Source: Comamonadaceae bacterium | GTDB taxonomy: Bacteria; Pseudomonadota; Gammaproteobacteria; Burkholderiales; Burkholderiaceae_C | Assembly: GCA_015999985.1 (NCBI GenBank) | Contig: JAECRA010000004.1 | Span: 1-64,000 of the forward strand | DNA: 64,000 bases | Direction: 5' to 3' | Shown here: positions 38,496 through 48,094 of the stretch, piece by piece | Layout of the letters: every line of letters begins with the position of its first letter | How positions within the stretch are numbered: the stretch's first letter is position 1 | The notes under the pieces: generated by a model | The model's input: only the letters and a program-made list of their open reading frames with translations | Told to the model about the DNA's origin: nothing | Databases searched by the model: none | Translations under genes and position numbers: made by a program

Positions 38496-39424
38496 GTATT
38501 GCAAAAAGAGTTCGCACCACTGAAACACCAGTCGTGCGCTGGTTGCTCACCGCTCTCGCGCTGGGCTTCATGGCCCTGTTCCTAGTACTGCCTCTGGTCA
38601 CCGTTTTCATTGAGGCATTGAGCAAAGGCTGGGACGCGTTTGGCGCGGCGCTGATGGAACCTGACGCCTGGGCAGCCATGCGCCTGACGCTGCTGACTGC
38701 TGCCATCGCGGTGCCGGTGAATCTGGTGTTCGGCGTGACAGCCGCCTGGTGCATTGCCAAGTTCGAGTTTCGCGGCAAGTCCTTTCTCACCACATTGATC
38801 GACCTGCCCTTCTCCGTGTCGCCGGTCGTGGCTGGCCTGATCTACGTGCTGGTGTTCGGCGCCCAGGGGTGGTTTGGTCCCTGGTTGGCAGAGCACAACA
38901 TCAAGATCATGTTCGCGGTGCCGGGCATCATTCTGGCGACCATCTTTGTCACCTTCCCCTTCATCGCCCGGGAACTCATCCCATTGATGCAAGCTCAAGG
39001 CACCGATGAAGAGCAGGCGGCTCAGGTCCTGGGCGCCAATGGCTGGCAGACCTTCTGGTACGTGACCCTGCCAAACATCAAGTGGGGTTTGATCTACGGC
39101 GTGATTCTGTGCAACGCACGTGCTATGGGCGAGTTCGGTGCGGTGTCTGTGGTGAGCGGACATATCCGTGGCCAGACCAACACCATGCCACTGCATGTGG
39201 AGATTCTCTACAACGAATACCAAGGCCAGGCTGCCTTTGCCGTCGCCTCGCTATTGGCATTGCTGGCTATCGTCACGTTGGCAGTCAAAAGCCTGGTGGA
39301 GTGGCGGCATGCACGCTCACTGCGGGCCACCACAGATTTGCCGCCGGAGCCCATCGCCATCCATCTGCCTTCATCACCTGATAGTCAAGTCCGGACAGCA
39401 TCCGTCGCGAAAGCAACATCATGA
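38492..39424 (+). CDS. cysW: Sulfate ABC transporter permease CysW
   Basis: A 310-residue partner permease of CysT. It has the EAA loop [22 protein letters not shown] and the [20 protein letters not shown] stretch that distinguishes CysW. Six hydrophobic segments are visible, with a Pro/Ser-rich tail. It overlaps both neighbours by 4 bp. Confidence 0.95.
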   Translation: MSIAKRVRTTETPVVRWLLTALALGFMALFLVLPLVTVFIEALSKGWDAFGAALMEPDAWAAMRLTLLTAAIAVPVNLVFGVTAAWCIAKFEFRGKSFLTTLIDLPFSVSPVVAGLIYVLVFGAQGWFGPWLAEHNIKIMFAVPGIILATIFVTFPFIARELIPLMQAQGTDEEQAAQVLGANGWQTFWYVTLPNIKWGLIYGVILCNARAMGEFGAVSVVSGHIRGQTNTMPLHVEILYNEYQGQAAFAVASLLALLAIVTLAVKSLVEWRHARSLRATTDLPPEPIAIHLPSSPDSQVRTASVAKATS

Positions 39425-40509
39425 GTATCGAAATCCGCAATGTCTCCAAGCAATTCGGCTCCTTTCAGGCGCTGGGTGATGTCAGCCTGAACATCGACTC
39501 TGGTGAGCTGGTGGCGCTACTGGGCCCATCAGGCTGCGGCAAGACCACGCTGCTGCGCATCATCGCGGGTCTGGAGTCCAGTGATCAAGGCAGCATTCTG
39601 TTCAACGGAGAAGACACCACGGATGTCCACGTCAGGGAGCGTGGCGTGGGATTCGTGTTCCAGCACTACGCCTTGTTTCGCCACATGACGGTAGCGGACA
39701 ACGTCGCCTTTGGTCTGCGAGTGAAACCACGCAGTGAGCGCCCTAGCGAAGCGAAGATCAAGGCCAAGGTGCATGAGCTGCTGAGCCTGGTTCAGCTCGA
39801 CTGGCTGGCCGACCGCTATCCTTCACAGCTCTCAGGCGGTCAGCGGCAACGCATTGCCCTGGCCCGCGCCTTGGCGGTGGAGCCGAAGGTTCTGCTGCTG
39901 GACGAGCCCTTCGGTGCGCTGGATGCCAAGGTCCGCAAGGAACTGCGCCGCTGGCTTCGGCGCCTGCACGACGAGCTGCATGTCACCAGTATTTTTGTCA
40001 CGCACGACCAGGAAGAAGCGCTTGAAGTGGCCGACCGGGTGGTGGTGATGAACAAGGGCGCTATTGAGCAGGTGGGGACGCCGCAGGAAGTATGGGAACA
40101 ACCAGCCACGCCTTTCGTCTATGGATTCCTGGGCGACGTCAACCTGTTTCACGGCCGCGCCTCTGGTGGCCAAATGCAGGTGGGTGACTGGCGCATTGCA
40201 GCGCCAGAGCATGCCAATGCGTTGGATGCGGAAGCGATGGCTTTTGTACGCCCAAGCGATCTGTCGGTGGTGCCTTACTCAGCCGGCGCGACGGGTCTGG
40301 TGGCCAAGCTGGACCGCGCCCTGGTGATCGGCCCACAGGCACGGCTGGAGTTGACGCCGCGTGATCAGCCCAGCCACATTCTGGAGGCGCACCTGTCGAC
40401 TGAGGAGTATCGTCGGCTGGGGCTCAAGGAGGGCGATATTGTTAGTGTTTCGCCTAACAAGGCTCGGGTGTTTTTGGAAGTGGCGGATGATCCGGCGGTG
40501 ATGATTTGA
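39421..40509 (+). CDS. cysA: Sulfate ABC transporter ATP-binding protein CysA
   Basis: The 362-residue ATPase of the sulfate importer. Walker [15 protein letters not shown] signature [15 protein letters not shown], Walker [13 protein letters not shown] and the switch His in [10 protein letters not shown] are all present. The C-terminal third is a TOBE-type regulatory domain. It is the last gene of the operon; the transcript would run into the long repeat region downstream. Confidence 0.95.
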   Translation: MSIEIRNVSKQFGSFQALGDVSLNIDSGELVALLGPSGCGKTTLLRIIAGLESSDQGSILFNGEDTTDVHVRERGVGFVFQHYALFRHMTVADNVAFGLRVKPRSERPSEAKIKAKVHELLSLVQLDWLADRYPSQLSGGQRQRIALARALAVEPKVLLLDEPFGALDAKVRKELRRWLRRLHDELHVTSIFVTHDQEEALEVADRVVVMNKGAIEQVGTPQEVWEQPATPFVYGFLGDVNLFHGRASGGQMQVGDWRIAAPEHANALDAEAMAFVRPSDLSVVPYSAGATGLVAKLDRALVIGPQARLELTPRDQPSHILEAHLSTEEYRRLGLKEGDIVSVSPNKARVFLEVADDPAVMI

Positions 40510-40575
40510 GTTGTTGGGTTGAACGTTCGCCGAGCTCGATCCGTGATACCGCGTTGAATTGGCAGTGCGGTTTAA

Positions 40576-41530
40576 CTCCCTCTCCCTTTTGGGAGAGGGT
40601 GGGGGTGAGGGCAAGCGGCGGTTGAGTTGTTGGCTGTGCTCTCTAAATACCTTCCGCTCTTCTCTTGAGGTCGGAGGCCGGGGAGTGCGCCCGGCAGCGC
40701 ACCTACGTTTCTTTGCTCCGCCAAAGAAATGTAGGCCAAAGAAAGGCGGCCCCACTTGCCGTGTCCCTTCGCTGCGCTACGGGCAACCTGCGCTGCTCGT
40801 GCGAGGGGCGGTGTCGCAGAAACTCCCTGCGTTCACTTCGCTCACTACGGTCAAACAACTGCGACAAGCTAGATCACGAAGCAGTGGCATCTTGCAGTGC
40901 CACTGCCCGCCCCTCGCCCTGTGCTGCTCAGCACGTCCAGAGGGGTGGGACACCCATTCGGGCCATTGCTTCGCTCGGCCTTCGACTCAACATCAAACCC
41001 AGGAGATTATTCGAAAGCACAGCCAACCAATGAAACGCTGCTTGCCCTCACCCTAGCCCTCTCCCGCAAGCGGGAGAGGGGACCGCATCCTCGCGCCAGC
41101 GACTGGTTATTCGAGAGCCGAGCGAAGCAATGGCCCGAGTGGCTGTCCAACCCCTTTGGCTGTGCCGAGGAGCGCAGGGCAAGGGGCGGGCAAGAGCACT
41201 GCAAGATGCTCTTGCTTCGTGAACTAGCTTGCGGCAGCTGTCTGACCGAAGAGAGCGAAGTGAACGAAGGGAGTTCTGCCGCGCCGCCCCTTGCACGAGC
41301 ACCTGAGGTTGCCCGGAGCGAAGCGAAGGGACACGGACTTGGGGCCGCCTTTCTTTGGCCTACATTTCTTTGGCGGAGCAAAGAAACGTAGGTGCGCTGC
41401 CGGGCGCACTCCCCGGCCTCCGACCTTGAGCCAAGAGCAGAAGGAGGTTAGTAGACACAGAGCCTAAACCACCGCCGCTTGCCCTCACCCCCACCCTCTC
41501 CCAAAAGGAGAGGGAGTAAAACCAACCGCC
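40576..41530. repeat. Nested near-palindromic repeat of about 0.95 kb with no gene
   Basis: The left arm (about 40664-40990) and right arm (about 41112-41430) are inverted copies of each other, with clear similarity all along, from GAGGTCGGAGGCCGGGG inward to TTGCTTCGCTCGGC. The central 120 bp carry a CCCTCACCCTAGCCCTCTCCC motif with hairpin. Outside the arms, a second, shorter inverted pair (40578-40626 and 41470-41520) of the same CCCTCACC...GAGAGGGAG motif surrounds the whole. Another copy of that motif is at 41540-41572. Reading frames in the arms occur on both strands and mirror each other, so they are not genes. The gene-free interval is 40510-41675. Confidence 0.85.
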
Positions 41531-41675
41531 GCTTTCCCTCACCCCTGCCCTCTCCCAAAAGGGAGAGGGGGTTAAATCACCGCAGCTCGCCGAGCCGGTT
41601 GGCCGGGCCCCCGAACCATCTCCCATCTGGAGAGGAAGCAAGACCCAATCAGAAGCCGTTGAACCCATTCAACAA

Positions 41676-42299
41676 CTAAGAATAAATCCAAGGCATCCGC
41701 CCCCGATCCCCCACCTCAAACTCCTCAATCTTCCCCACATACTCCTGCAACGTCCTGCTGATCGGATCCAGCCCAGAGATCAACTGGTCTCGCTCTTCAT
41801 CACCCAGCGTGATGACATGCACCGCCCCATCAGGCCCCTTCAGCTCCCGCAGAGTCAAATCCAGCGTCACTTGATTGGCCTGCGGATCAGGCGCCACAGC
41901 ATCCGCCAACGCCTTGACCTCCGGCTCTGGCAACACCACAGGCAAGATGCCATTGCGAATGCAGTTCGCAAAGAAAATGGCACCAAAGCTGGGCGCCACG
42001 ATGGCTCGAATGCCCCATTCGGCCAGCGCCCAGGCCGCATGCTCTCGAGACGACCCGCATCCAAAATTCGGGCCCGCCAGCAGCACCGTGGTGCCGCGTT
42101 GACTCGGCCAATTCAAGACGAAATCCGGATCCGGCTCGCGCGCCTCGACGTCGCGATAACGCCAGTTGGCGAAGAGCCCCTCAGCGAGACCGTCTTTACC
42201 CACGGTCTTGATTTCACGCGAAGGAATGATGGCGTCGGTATCGATACTGGGCTTGAGCAAAGCCGCAGCAACCCCGGTGTGTCGGTCGAAGGGTTTCAT
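41676..42299 (-). CDS. 3-Isopropylmalate dehydratase small subunit paralogue (LeuD-like), module 1
   Basis: A 207-residue aconitase swivel-domain subunit. The substrate-binding motif [17 protein letters not shown] is present, as are DTDAIIPSREIK near the N-terminus and SFGAIFFANCIRNGILP. It pairs with the large subunit encoded just upstream, and their genes overlap by 4 bp (ATGA). Given the context of a CoA-transferase and a lyase, it more likely hydrates a citraconate- or mesaconate-type acid than takes part in leucine synthesis. Some relatives dehydrate 2-methylmalate or dimethylmalate. Confidence 0.87.
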   Translation of the reverse strand: MKPFDRHTGVAAALLKPSIDTDAIIPSREIKTVGKDGLAEGLFANWRYRDVEAREPDPDFVLNWPSQRGTTVLLAGPNFGCGSSREHAAWALAEWGIRAIVAPSFGAIFFANCIRNGILPVVLPEPEVKALADAVAPDPQANQVTLDLTLRELKGPDGAVHVITLGDEERDQLISGLDPISRTLQEYVGKIEEFEVGDRGRMPWIYS

Positions 42300-43708
42300 C
42301 GCTCGCCCTTCAGGAAAGGTCGCGGATCAGCGATGCGCCCACTCAAAGCGGACGCAGCCACCGTGGCCGGACTTGCCAGATGAGTACGCGTTTGAGGGCC
42401 TTGCCTGCCCTCGAAATTCCGATTGGTGGTGCTGATGACGCGCTCTGCCACTCCGAAGCTCTCGCCACCCGAGAAAAAGCACATGGAGCAGCCGGACTCT
42501 CGCCATTCAAATCCGGCGTCTTTGAAGACGCGGTCCAGCCCTAAAGCCTCAGCCTCGCGCTTGACACTGGTAGAGCCCGGGACACAGATCGCTCGAATAT
42601 GAGGCGCCACATGCCTTCCGCGCAGGACTTCTGCGGCGACTTGCAAATCAGACAACCGGCCATTGGTGCACGAACCGATGAACGCTGCCTGAATCGGCAG
42701 GTCGACCAGCTTGTCACCGGGATGGACGTCCATATAGGCCAGGGCACGCTCAGCGGCTTGCGTGCCACCAGGAACCACATCATCAACGCCGCAGGCGTGT
42801 TGAGGACTCGTTCCCCACGTCACCATGGGCGCCAGATCCGACACATCCATCTGCAACTCCACGTCGAAGCTCGCGCCCTCGTCACTTTTCAGATTTCTCC
42901 AAGACGCCAGGGCTTCATCCCATTGCGCACCCGATGGTGCGAACGGACGCCCCTGCAGCGTGCTGAACACTTTCTCGTCGGGCGCTATCAAAGCCGTAAA
43001 GGCAGAAAACTCCACCGCCATGTTGCACAGAGTCTGGCGTGCCTCGATGGACATGTCGCGAATCACAGGGCCATCGAACTCCACCACGCAACGCTGGGCT
43101 CCGTCCGCACCATGGCGGGCAATCAGCGCCAGCGCCAGGTCCTTGGCACCCACGCCCGGAGCCAATTTTCCGGTGAACGTCACGCGCATGGAGCGCGGTT
43201 TTCGTACGCGAAGCGTCCGTGTGGCCAGCGCGTGTTCTGCCTCGGACGAACCAATTCCCCATGCCAATGCCCCAAAGGCGCCTTGCGTGCAGGTATGACT
43301 GTCAGGGCACACCAAGGTGATGCCCGGCAAGACAATTCCTTGCTCCGGAGAGATGACGTGAACAATGCCCTGGCGTGGGTCGTTGATGTCGAAGAAATGA
43401 ATGCCCGACTTTCGGGATTCATCACGGGTGACGCGAATGAATTCCACACCACCTGGCATCAATGTGGTGTCTTCCGTGCGCCCCGGCCGCGTGTCTGCTA
43501 TATGGTCAATGGTGGCAAACACCTGCTGCCGGTTTCTCACAGGCAGTTGCCGCTCTGCAAGAGAGCGCAAAGCCACACCGCCCATGCGTTCGTGCAGCAT
43601 CACGCGGTCAATATGCATCAAAGCCAGGCTGCCATCCGCGTTGAGATCCTCAATGCGGCGCTGTGCCCAGATTTTCTCGAACAGCGATTGCGGGGCCATG
43701 ACAGTCAT
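42296..43708 (-). CDS. 3-Isopropylmalate dehydratase large subunit paralogue (LeuC-like), module 1
   Basis: A 470-residue aconitase-family large subunit. The three [4Fe-4S] ligands are intact: Cys347 in IGSCTNGR, and Cys407 and Cys410 in GCSMCFF. The loop after the cluster reads FFSGGESFGVAERVISTT where biosynthetic LeuC has an [17 protein letters not shown] pattern, so the substrate pocket has diverged. It overlaps the upstream CoA-transferase gene and downstream leuD by 4 bp each. Its role as a catabolic dicarboxylate hydratase is inference from context. Confidence 0.87.
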   Translation of the reverse strand: MTVMAPQSLFEKIWAQRRIEDLNADGSLALMHIDRVMLHERMGGVALRSLAERQLPVRNRQQVFATIDHIADTRPGRTEDTTLMPGGVEFIRVTRDESRKSGIHFFDINDPRQGIVHVISPEQGIVLPGITLVCPDSHTCTQGAFGALAWGIGSSEAEHALATRTLRVRKPRSMRVTFTGKLAPGVGAKDLALALIARHGADGAQRCVVEFDGPVIRDMSIEARQTLCNMAVEFSAFTALIAPDEKVFSTLQGRPFAPSGAQWDEALASWRNLKSDEGASFDVELQMDVSDLAPMVTWGTSPQHACGVDDVVPGGTQAAERALAYMDVHPGDKLVDLPIQAAFIGSCTNGRLSDLQVAAEVLRGRHVAPHIRAICVPGSTSVKREAEALGLDRVFKDAGFEWRESGCSMCFFSGGESFGVAERVISTTNRNFEGRQGPQTRTHLASPATVAASALSGRIADPRPFLKGER

Positions 43709-44898
43709 GGAGCTTCGATCCGCAACACACCTGCCTCCTGCATGGCCTGTATCTGCTCTTTGGAAAAGCCAGCGGCCAGCAGCGCCTGGGCACCACCTTC
43801 GCCAATGCCTGGCAAATCGCGGCGTACGCCCAGACGCTGATGTCCCATTTCGATGGGCAGCGCAGGCAAGCTGGTCCGTTCACCACCTGGCAGAGTGACA
43901 TCCACCAGGCCGCCGGCATTGAGATGCGGATCGTCGAACAAGTCTTCCGGCTTGGCCACAGGAGCAAAAGGCAGACCAATGCTCTCAAGCTTCTCCATCA
44001 GTGCGTCCCGCTCAAACGTGCCCAGACGCTCCCGCAGGGTCGACATGTAGCGATCCTTCTGCCGAACGCGATCATTGTTTTTCTGCAGCGTAGGATCTGC
44101 ACCCAGCTCATCGAGACCAAAGGCGGTGCAAAAGCCTCGCCATTGTGTATCTGTGACGACAGCGACAAACACCTTGCTCTGGTCTTTGGTGTCAAAGATG
44201 TCATAGACCGCCCACGCAGACTGGCGTTGCGTCATGGGCGGCGCAGGCTTGCCGGTGACCGCGAACTGAGCCATGTGCTGGCCGACCAGGAAGGCCGTGG
44301 TTTCATACAAGGCCGTGGTCACCAGTTGGCCTTGACCCGTGCGGTGGCGCTGCTCCAGAGCCGCCATGATGCCGATGACGCCAAACATTCCGCCCATGAC
44401 GTCGATCACCGACGCGCCTGCGCGCATGGGCTTGTCGGGCAAGCCCGTCATATAGGCCAGGCCGCCCATCATCTGGGCCACCTCATCCAGCGCCGTGCGG
44501 TGCGCATAGGGGCCGCTCAGGAAGCCTTTGCCGGAACAGTAAATGACCCCGGGGTTGGTGGCAGAGATGGCCTCGTACCCCAGACCGAGCGCATCCATGG
44601 CACCCGGGCGGAAGTTCTCAAGAACAATATCGGCCTTCTGCAGCAAACGCTGGGCCGCATTGCGCCCTGCCTCGGACTTGACGTCCAGGGCCAGGCTGGC
44701 CTTGTTGCGGTTGTACATTGGAAAGTAACCAGAGCCTGAACCCGTCAGGCGGCGGGTGTTGTCGCCTTCCAGGGGTTCGATCTTGATCACATCTGCGCCA
44801 AGATCTGCAAGAATCAGGCCCATGCTGGGACCCATCACCATGTGAGTGAACTCGACCACCGTGAGGCCGCTCAAGGGGAGATCAGTAGCTTGGTTCAT
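43705..44898 (-). CDS. CaiB/BaiF family CoA-transferase, module 1
   Basis: A 397-residue family III CoA-transferase moving CoA between carboxylic acids, without ATP. The N-terminal VEFTHMVMGPSMGLILADLGADVIK, the RNKASLALDVKSE block and the catalytic aspartate region TALDEVAQMMGG are as expected. In this operon the likely reaction is succinyl-CoA or acetyl-CoA dependent activation of a hydroxy-dicarboxylate formed by LeuCD. It overlaps the flanking genes by 4 bp on each side, so four proteins are probably made in step. Confidence 0.9.
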   Translation of the reverse strand: MNQATDLPLSGLTVVEFTHMVMGPSMGLILADLGADVIKIEPLEGDNTRRLTGSGSGYFPMYNRNKASLALDVKSEAGRNAAQRLLQKADIVLENFRPGAMDALGLGYEAISATNPGVIYCSGKGFLSGPYAHRTALDEVAQMMGGLAYMTGLPDKPMRAGASVIDVMGGMFGVIGIMAALEQRHRTGQGQLVTTALYETTAFLVGQHMAQFAVTGKPAPPMTQRQSAWAVYDIFDTKDQSKVFVAVVTDTQWRGFCTAFGLDELGADPTLQKNNDRVRQKDRYMSTLRERLGTFERDALMEKLESIGLPFAPVAKPEDLFDDPHLNAGGLVDVTLPGGERTSLPALPIEMGHQRLGVRRDLPGIGEGGAQALLAAGFSKEQIQAMQEAGVLRIEAP

Positions 44899-45821
44899 GA
44901 TGCTTTGAAGTTCTTGGGAAGTCCCGCCAAAGGCACCATGCCGTAGAGCGGCTCACCCGGCAGGGCATCGCTCAGCAGTTGGCGGGCGCGCATAAGAGCG
45001 TCGTAGTCAATGCCGGTAGAAAAACCCATGGCCTCCAGCATGAACACCAGGTCTTCGGTGACGATGTTGCCGCTGGCCCCGGGCGCAAAGGGGCAGCCAC
45101 CCAGGCCACCCTGTGATGCGTCAATGGTGGTCAAGCCTTCATCGATCGCCGCCAGGGCATTGGCCAATCCCAGGCCTCGGGTGTTGTGCAGGTGAATGCC
45201 CGTCAGCCGATCAGCTCCCACGCGTGCATGTACCTTGCGAATCATGCGCCTGACTTGCGCCGGGTTGGCGTATCCGGTGGTGTCCGACAGGCCCACCTCA
45301 TCGCATCCCGCCTCAATCAGTATTTGAGCCAGGTCCATGACCTTGTCTTCCGGGACCACGCCTTCCATGGTGCAGCCGAAAGCTGTGGAAAGGCTGCCTT
45401 CCAGATGAGGCCGCTCGGCTTCGGGCAAGGTTTTCAAAAAGGCGCCGATCGCCTGAACTTCCTGGATCATCTGCTCGTGCGTGCGGCGTACGTTCTTGAG
45501 GCTATGGGTCTCGCTGCAGGAAAAGGGAATCGAAATCTTGTGCGCCCCGGCCTTGACAGCCGCTTGCGCACCTTTCAGATTCGGGACCAGCGCCGCCACG
45601 GCAAGGCCAGGCAAGGTTCGGGCGAAGCCCACCAGTTCTGCCGTGTCCGCCATCTGGGGAAGCACGTGGGAGGGCACGAAGGAGCCCACTTCAATTTCCC
45701 GGAGGCCGGCTTCGAACAAGGCACGAATCCACGCCTTCTTTTCAGAAGTACCCATGATCCGCTCAATGCTTTGCAGGCCATCACGCGGGCCGACTTCGCT
45801 GACGAGGATGGAGGCGCTCAT
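44895..45821 (-). CDS. HMG-CoA lyase family protein (citramalyl-CoA-lyase-type), module 1
   Basis: A 308-residue TIM-barrel lyase of the HMG-CoA lyase family that cleaves a 3-hydroxyacyl-CoA into a short acyl-CoA and a keto acid. The N-terminal SEVGPRDGLQS carries the Asp/Arg metal and base residues, HLHNTRGLGLANA a metal His pair, and GLGGCPFAPGASGN the catalytic Cys loop. The ATG at 45821 has GGAG seven bases upstream, better than the GTG at 45827. True mitochondrial-type HMG-CoA lyase is possible, but the operon suggests a citramalyl-CoA-like substrate. Confidence 0.88.
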   Translation of the reverse strand: MSASILVSEVGPRDGLQSIERIMGTSEKKAWIRALFEAGLREIEVGSFVPSHVLPQMADTAELVGFARTLPGLAVAALVPNLKGAQAAVKAGAHKISIPFSCSETHSLKNVRRTHEQMIQEVQAIGAFLKTLPEAERPHLEGSLSTAFGCTMEGVVPEDKVMDLAQILIEAGCDEVGLSDTTGYANPAQVRRMIRKVHARVGADRLTGIHLHNTRGLGLANALAAIDEGLTTIDASQGGLGGCPFAPGASGNIVTEDLVFMLEAMGFSTGIDYDALMRARQLLSDALPGEPLYGMVPLAGLPKNFKAS

Positions 45822-45944
45822 GAGCACGCTCCGGTGTCGATGTATTTCAAGACAGTCTCCTGATTTTCTACACTCCGGGAACCGCGCTCGAAGAAAGCGC
45901 CTGCCCCGAAAGATGAGGGCGCGAAAATGAACGTCCCCTAAGTC

Positions 45945-47144
45945 TTACTGAATGGTTTCAGATTCACGCAAGCTGCTGATCATTGAAGTCTCCAGCAGGT
46001 ACTCGGTCGCCAATGCTTTGTCGGATGCCTTGCGTTGCAGCTCGGTCAAGGAGCGCCTGCGCTTGTCGGTGTCTCGCTCCTGCATGCGAGCGCGGTTGCG
46101 GCCAGACTGCTCAAGCACATGCTTGATGGCGATGGGACGGCGTTGCCGCTCGTACAGCCCAAGCAGTTCGACGCTTTCGCCGGCATAGATCCGGTTCAAT
46201 TTTTCGGTGAGGTTGAACGCATCATGAATGCCGCCGTTCATGCCCATGCCACCACTCGGACTGTTGATGTGGGCCGCATCACCGGCCAGCACAACGCGGC
46301 CATGCACGTAGCCGTTCACGACGCGCTGGTGAATCCTGTAGGGCCGGATCTCCATCACCTCGTAGGGCTGGGCGGTAGGAAAAATTTCCTGGAGCTTGGA
46401 CTGCACGGAAGCGGGTGTGATGGCCTCCTCGTCGGTTTCGCCGTCTCTTGGATAAAGGCTCGCACGCCACAGATCCTTGAGCCGCAGCAAGCTGAATGTG
46501 CCTGACTCCTTCCAGCAGTAATTGATATACGACAGATTGGGAAGGTGGTCGTGAAAAGGGAAGCGGGTCGTGGCGAGTACCGTGGTTTCAGGAAAGGTGT
46601 GCCCCTCGAACGTAAGGCCCAACTGCGTACGAATGACGCTCCTGGCACCATCCGCCGCAATGATGTAGGCACCCGCAAATGAATGCAGCTCACCCGCCGG
46701 GTCTTGCGCCACAACTTCCACACCCTCTCCGTTCTGGGTGAAACTTTGCACACGATGTCCGCGCAACACTTCAATGCCGGGCAGTTTGTCCCGTATGTAT
46801 TCCAGCTGAAATTCAGCCAGTCTCCATTGCTCGCATTGCAAGCGATAGGGATGAGCGGTGTGTTCCTTCAAAACACCAAGGTCGAATTCGGCAAACTCTC
46901 CCGTGGTGTGCCACCGCACCTGCCAGGTAGGCGCCACCAGGCCGGCGTCAATCAGCCGTTGTGTAATGCCGAATCGGTCCAGCATGTCCAGCGTAGGCGG
47001 GTGGAAGGTAGAAGCGCGCAGATCGCGCGGGACTTCAGTGTCAGCCTCCAGCACCAGGCACTCGATGCCGTAGTGACCCAGAAGAATAGCGGCCGTAAGG
47101 CCTACCGGGCCCCCACCGACAATGATCACGCGTTGAGATTTCAT
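45945..47144 (-). CDS. FAD-dependent monooxygenase (class A aromatic hydroxylase type)
   Basis: A 399-residue flavoprotein monooxygenase. The Rossmann motif VIIVGGGPVGLTAAIL is at residues 6-21. The ADGARSVIRTQLGL (DG motif) and VVLAGDAAHINSPSGGMGMNGG (GD motif) are both intact. The family hydroxylates aromatic or heteroaromatic rings with NAD(P)H and oxygen, and some members open pyridine rings. The ATG at 47144 starts directly before the Rossmann strand; upstream in-frame starts are rejected. It lies in the same direction as the LeuCD module, 123 bp upstream of the lyase. Confidence 0.88.
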   Translation of the reverse strand: MKSQRVIIVGGGPVGLTAAILLGHYGIECLVLEADTEVPRDLRASTFHPPTLDMLDRFGITQRLIDAGLVAPTWQVRWHTTGEFAEFDLGVLKEHTAHPYRLQCEQWRLAEFQLEYIRDKLPGIEVLRGHRVQSFTQNGEGVEVVAQDPAGELHSFAGAYIIAADGARSVIRTQLGLTFEGHTFPETTVLATTRFPFHDHLPNLSYINYCWKESGTFSLLRLKDLWRASLYPRDGETDEEAITPASVQSKLQEIFPTAQPYEVMEIRPYRIHQRVVNGYVHGRVVLAGDAAHINSPSGGMGMNGGIHDAFNLTEKLNRIYAGESVELLGLYERQRRPIAIKHVLEQSGRNRARMQERDTDKRRRSLTELQRKASDKALATEYLLETSMISSLRESETIQ

Positions 47145-47280
47145 CTTGATTTTTGAGCTGTCAGATTGAACGGAACGGGCGCATCCTGACGACATTCACG
47201 AAAGACTGACCGCCCGACCTTCTGGTATTTTTCATCTCATATGAGACATGGAGAAGTACTGCGCTTGCCTGAAACGGGTT

Positions 47281-48048
47281 TCAGTGGCGCAGGGCCTCCA
47301 GGCGCGGACCCCAATGATCGCCTTGAAGCCAGCTTTGAAGCGAGTAGTCGCCGGGTTTGACCAGTTCCACCGCCTTCCATGCCAGGCAGAACATGCAGGA
47401 CAGCACGGGCACCCCTTGGCCAGCACGGTTGGCATTGAGCATGGGCGCCAAAGTGGGCATGCCTGTGCCCAGCATGACCACAGCGTCCACGCCTTTGAGT
47501 GAGCCCAGTTCCTCCAGGATCCCCCCGGCTTGTTCGGCGCTGAGGGAGTAGATAGGATGGAAGTTGGTGGCAGCGTCGTTGATGGTCGACGCTGCCTTCA
47601 CCACGGTCAAACCATGCGACTCCCAGTAGGTGACGCTCTTTTGGGTCAATGCGTCAGGATAGGGGGTAGCCAACGCAATGCGTTTCGCTCCCATGGCCGC
47701 CAGGCAATCCACCAGCGCAGTGGCCGCCGTGTAGGCCGTCACGCCCCTGGCGACGCCCAAACGCTCCAGCAAACGTTCCTCGTTAGCGCGCCCCGCCAGA
47801 TAGGACGCGCCCGTGCACCCCAGTGCAAGCGCCTGGATCGGCGCATTGGCAAACTGGCCAGCCACCTGTTCGGCCACCTCCAGGTAGTCGAGCAAGCGCT
47901 CTTCAATGGTGCCCTTGTTGCTGACAAGCCTTGCATTGATGTGCGCATAGCCCGGCGGCAGCAAGATGGAGAACTCAGGCTCGACCGTTGTATTGGCTTG
48001 GGGCGTGAGCAGCCCAATCAACCCTTTGGGCGCGTATTCAACACTCAT
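47281..48048 (-). CDS. Asp/Glu racemase superfamily protein, maleate-isomerase/arylmalonate-decarboxylase-like
   Basis: A 255-residue member of the Asp/Glu/hydantoin racemase superfamily. The N-terminus GLIGLLTPQANTTVEPEF is typical of the maleate isomerase/arylmalonate decarboxylase branch. The first catalytic-loop cysteine, Cys78 in LGCTGASYL, is present. The second loop reads LGTGMPTLAP (194-201), where racemases and maleate isomerases carry a second cysteine. A one-cysteine enzyme could act as a decarboxylase or an altered isomerase. It lies between the monooxygenase and the Bug receptor in one presumed operon. Confidence 0.83.
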   Translation of the reverse strand: MSVEYAPKGLIGLLTPQANTTVEPEFSILLPPGYAHINARLVSNKGTIEERLLDYLEVAEQVAGQFANAPIQALALGCTGASYLAGRANEERLLERLGVARGVTAYTAATALVDCLAAMGAKRIALATPYPDALTQKSVTYWESHGLTVVKAASTINDAATNFHPIYSLSAEQAGGILEELGSLKGVDAVVMLGTGMPTLAPMLNANRAGQGVPVLSCMFCLAWKAVELVKPGDYSLQSWLQGDHWGPRLEALRH

Positions 48049-48094
48049 GGATTCATCTCGACAGTATGGTTTCTGGGGTGCGCAGAGGCGAGGC

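Noticed and set aside
40559..41391. Several reading frames of 80-165 codons in the repeat region after cysA
   Set aside because: Frames on the two strands are mirror images created by the inverted repeat; no ribosome-binding site or domain.
42599..43840. Plus-strand reading frame opposite module 1 LeuC
   Set aside because: Antisense shadow of a clear gene with iron-sulfur motifs on the other strand.
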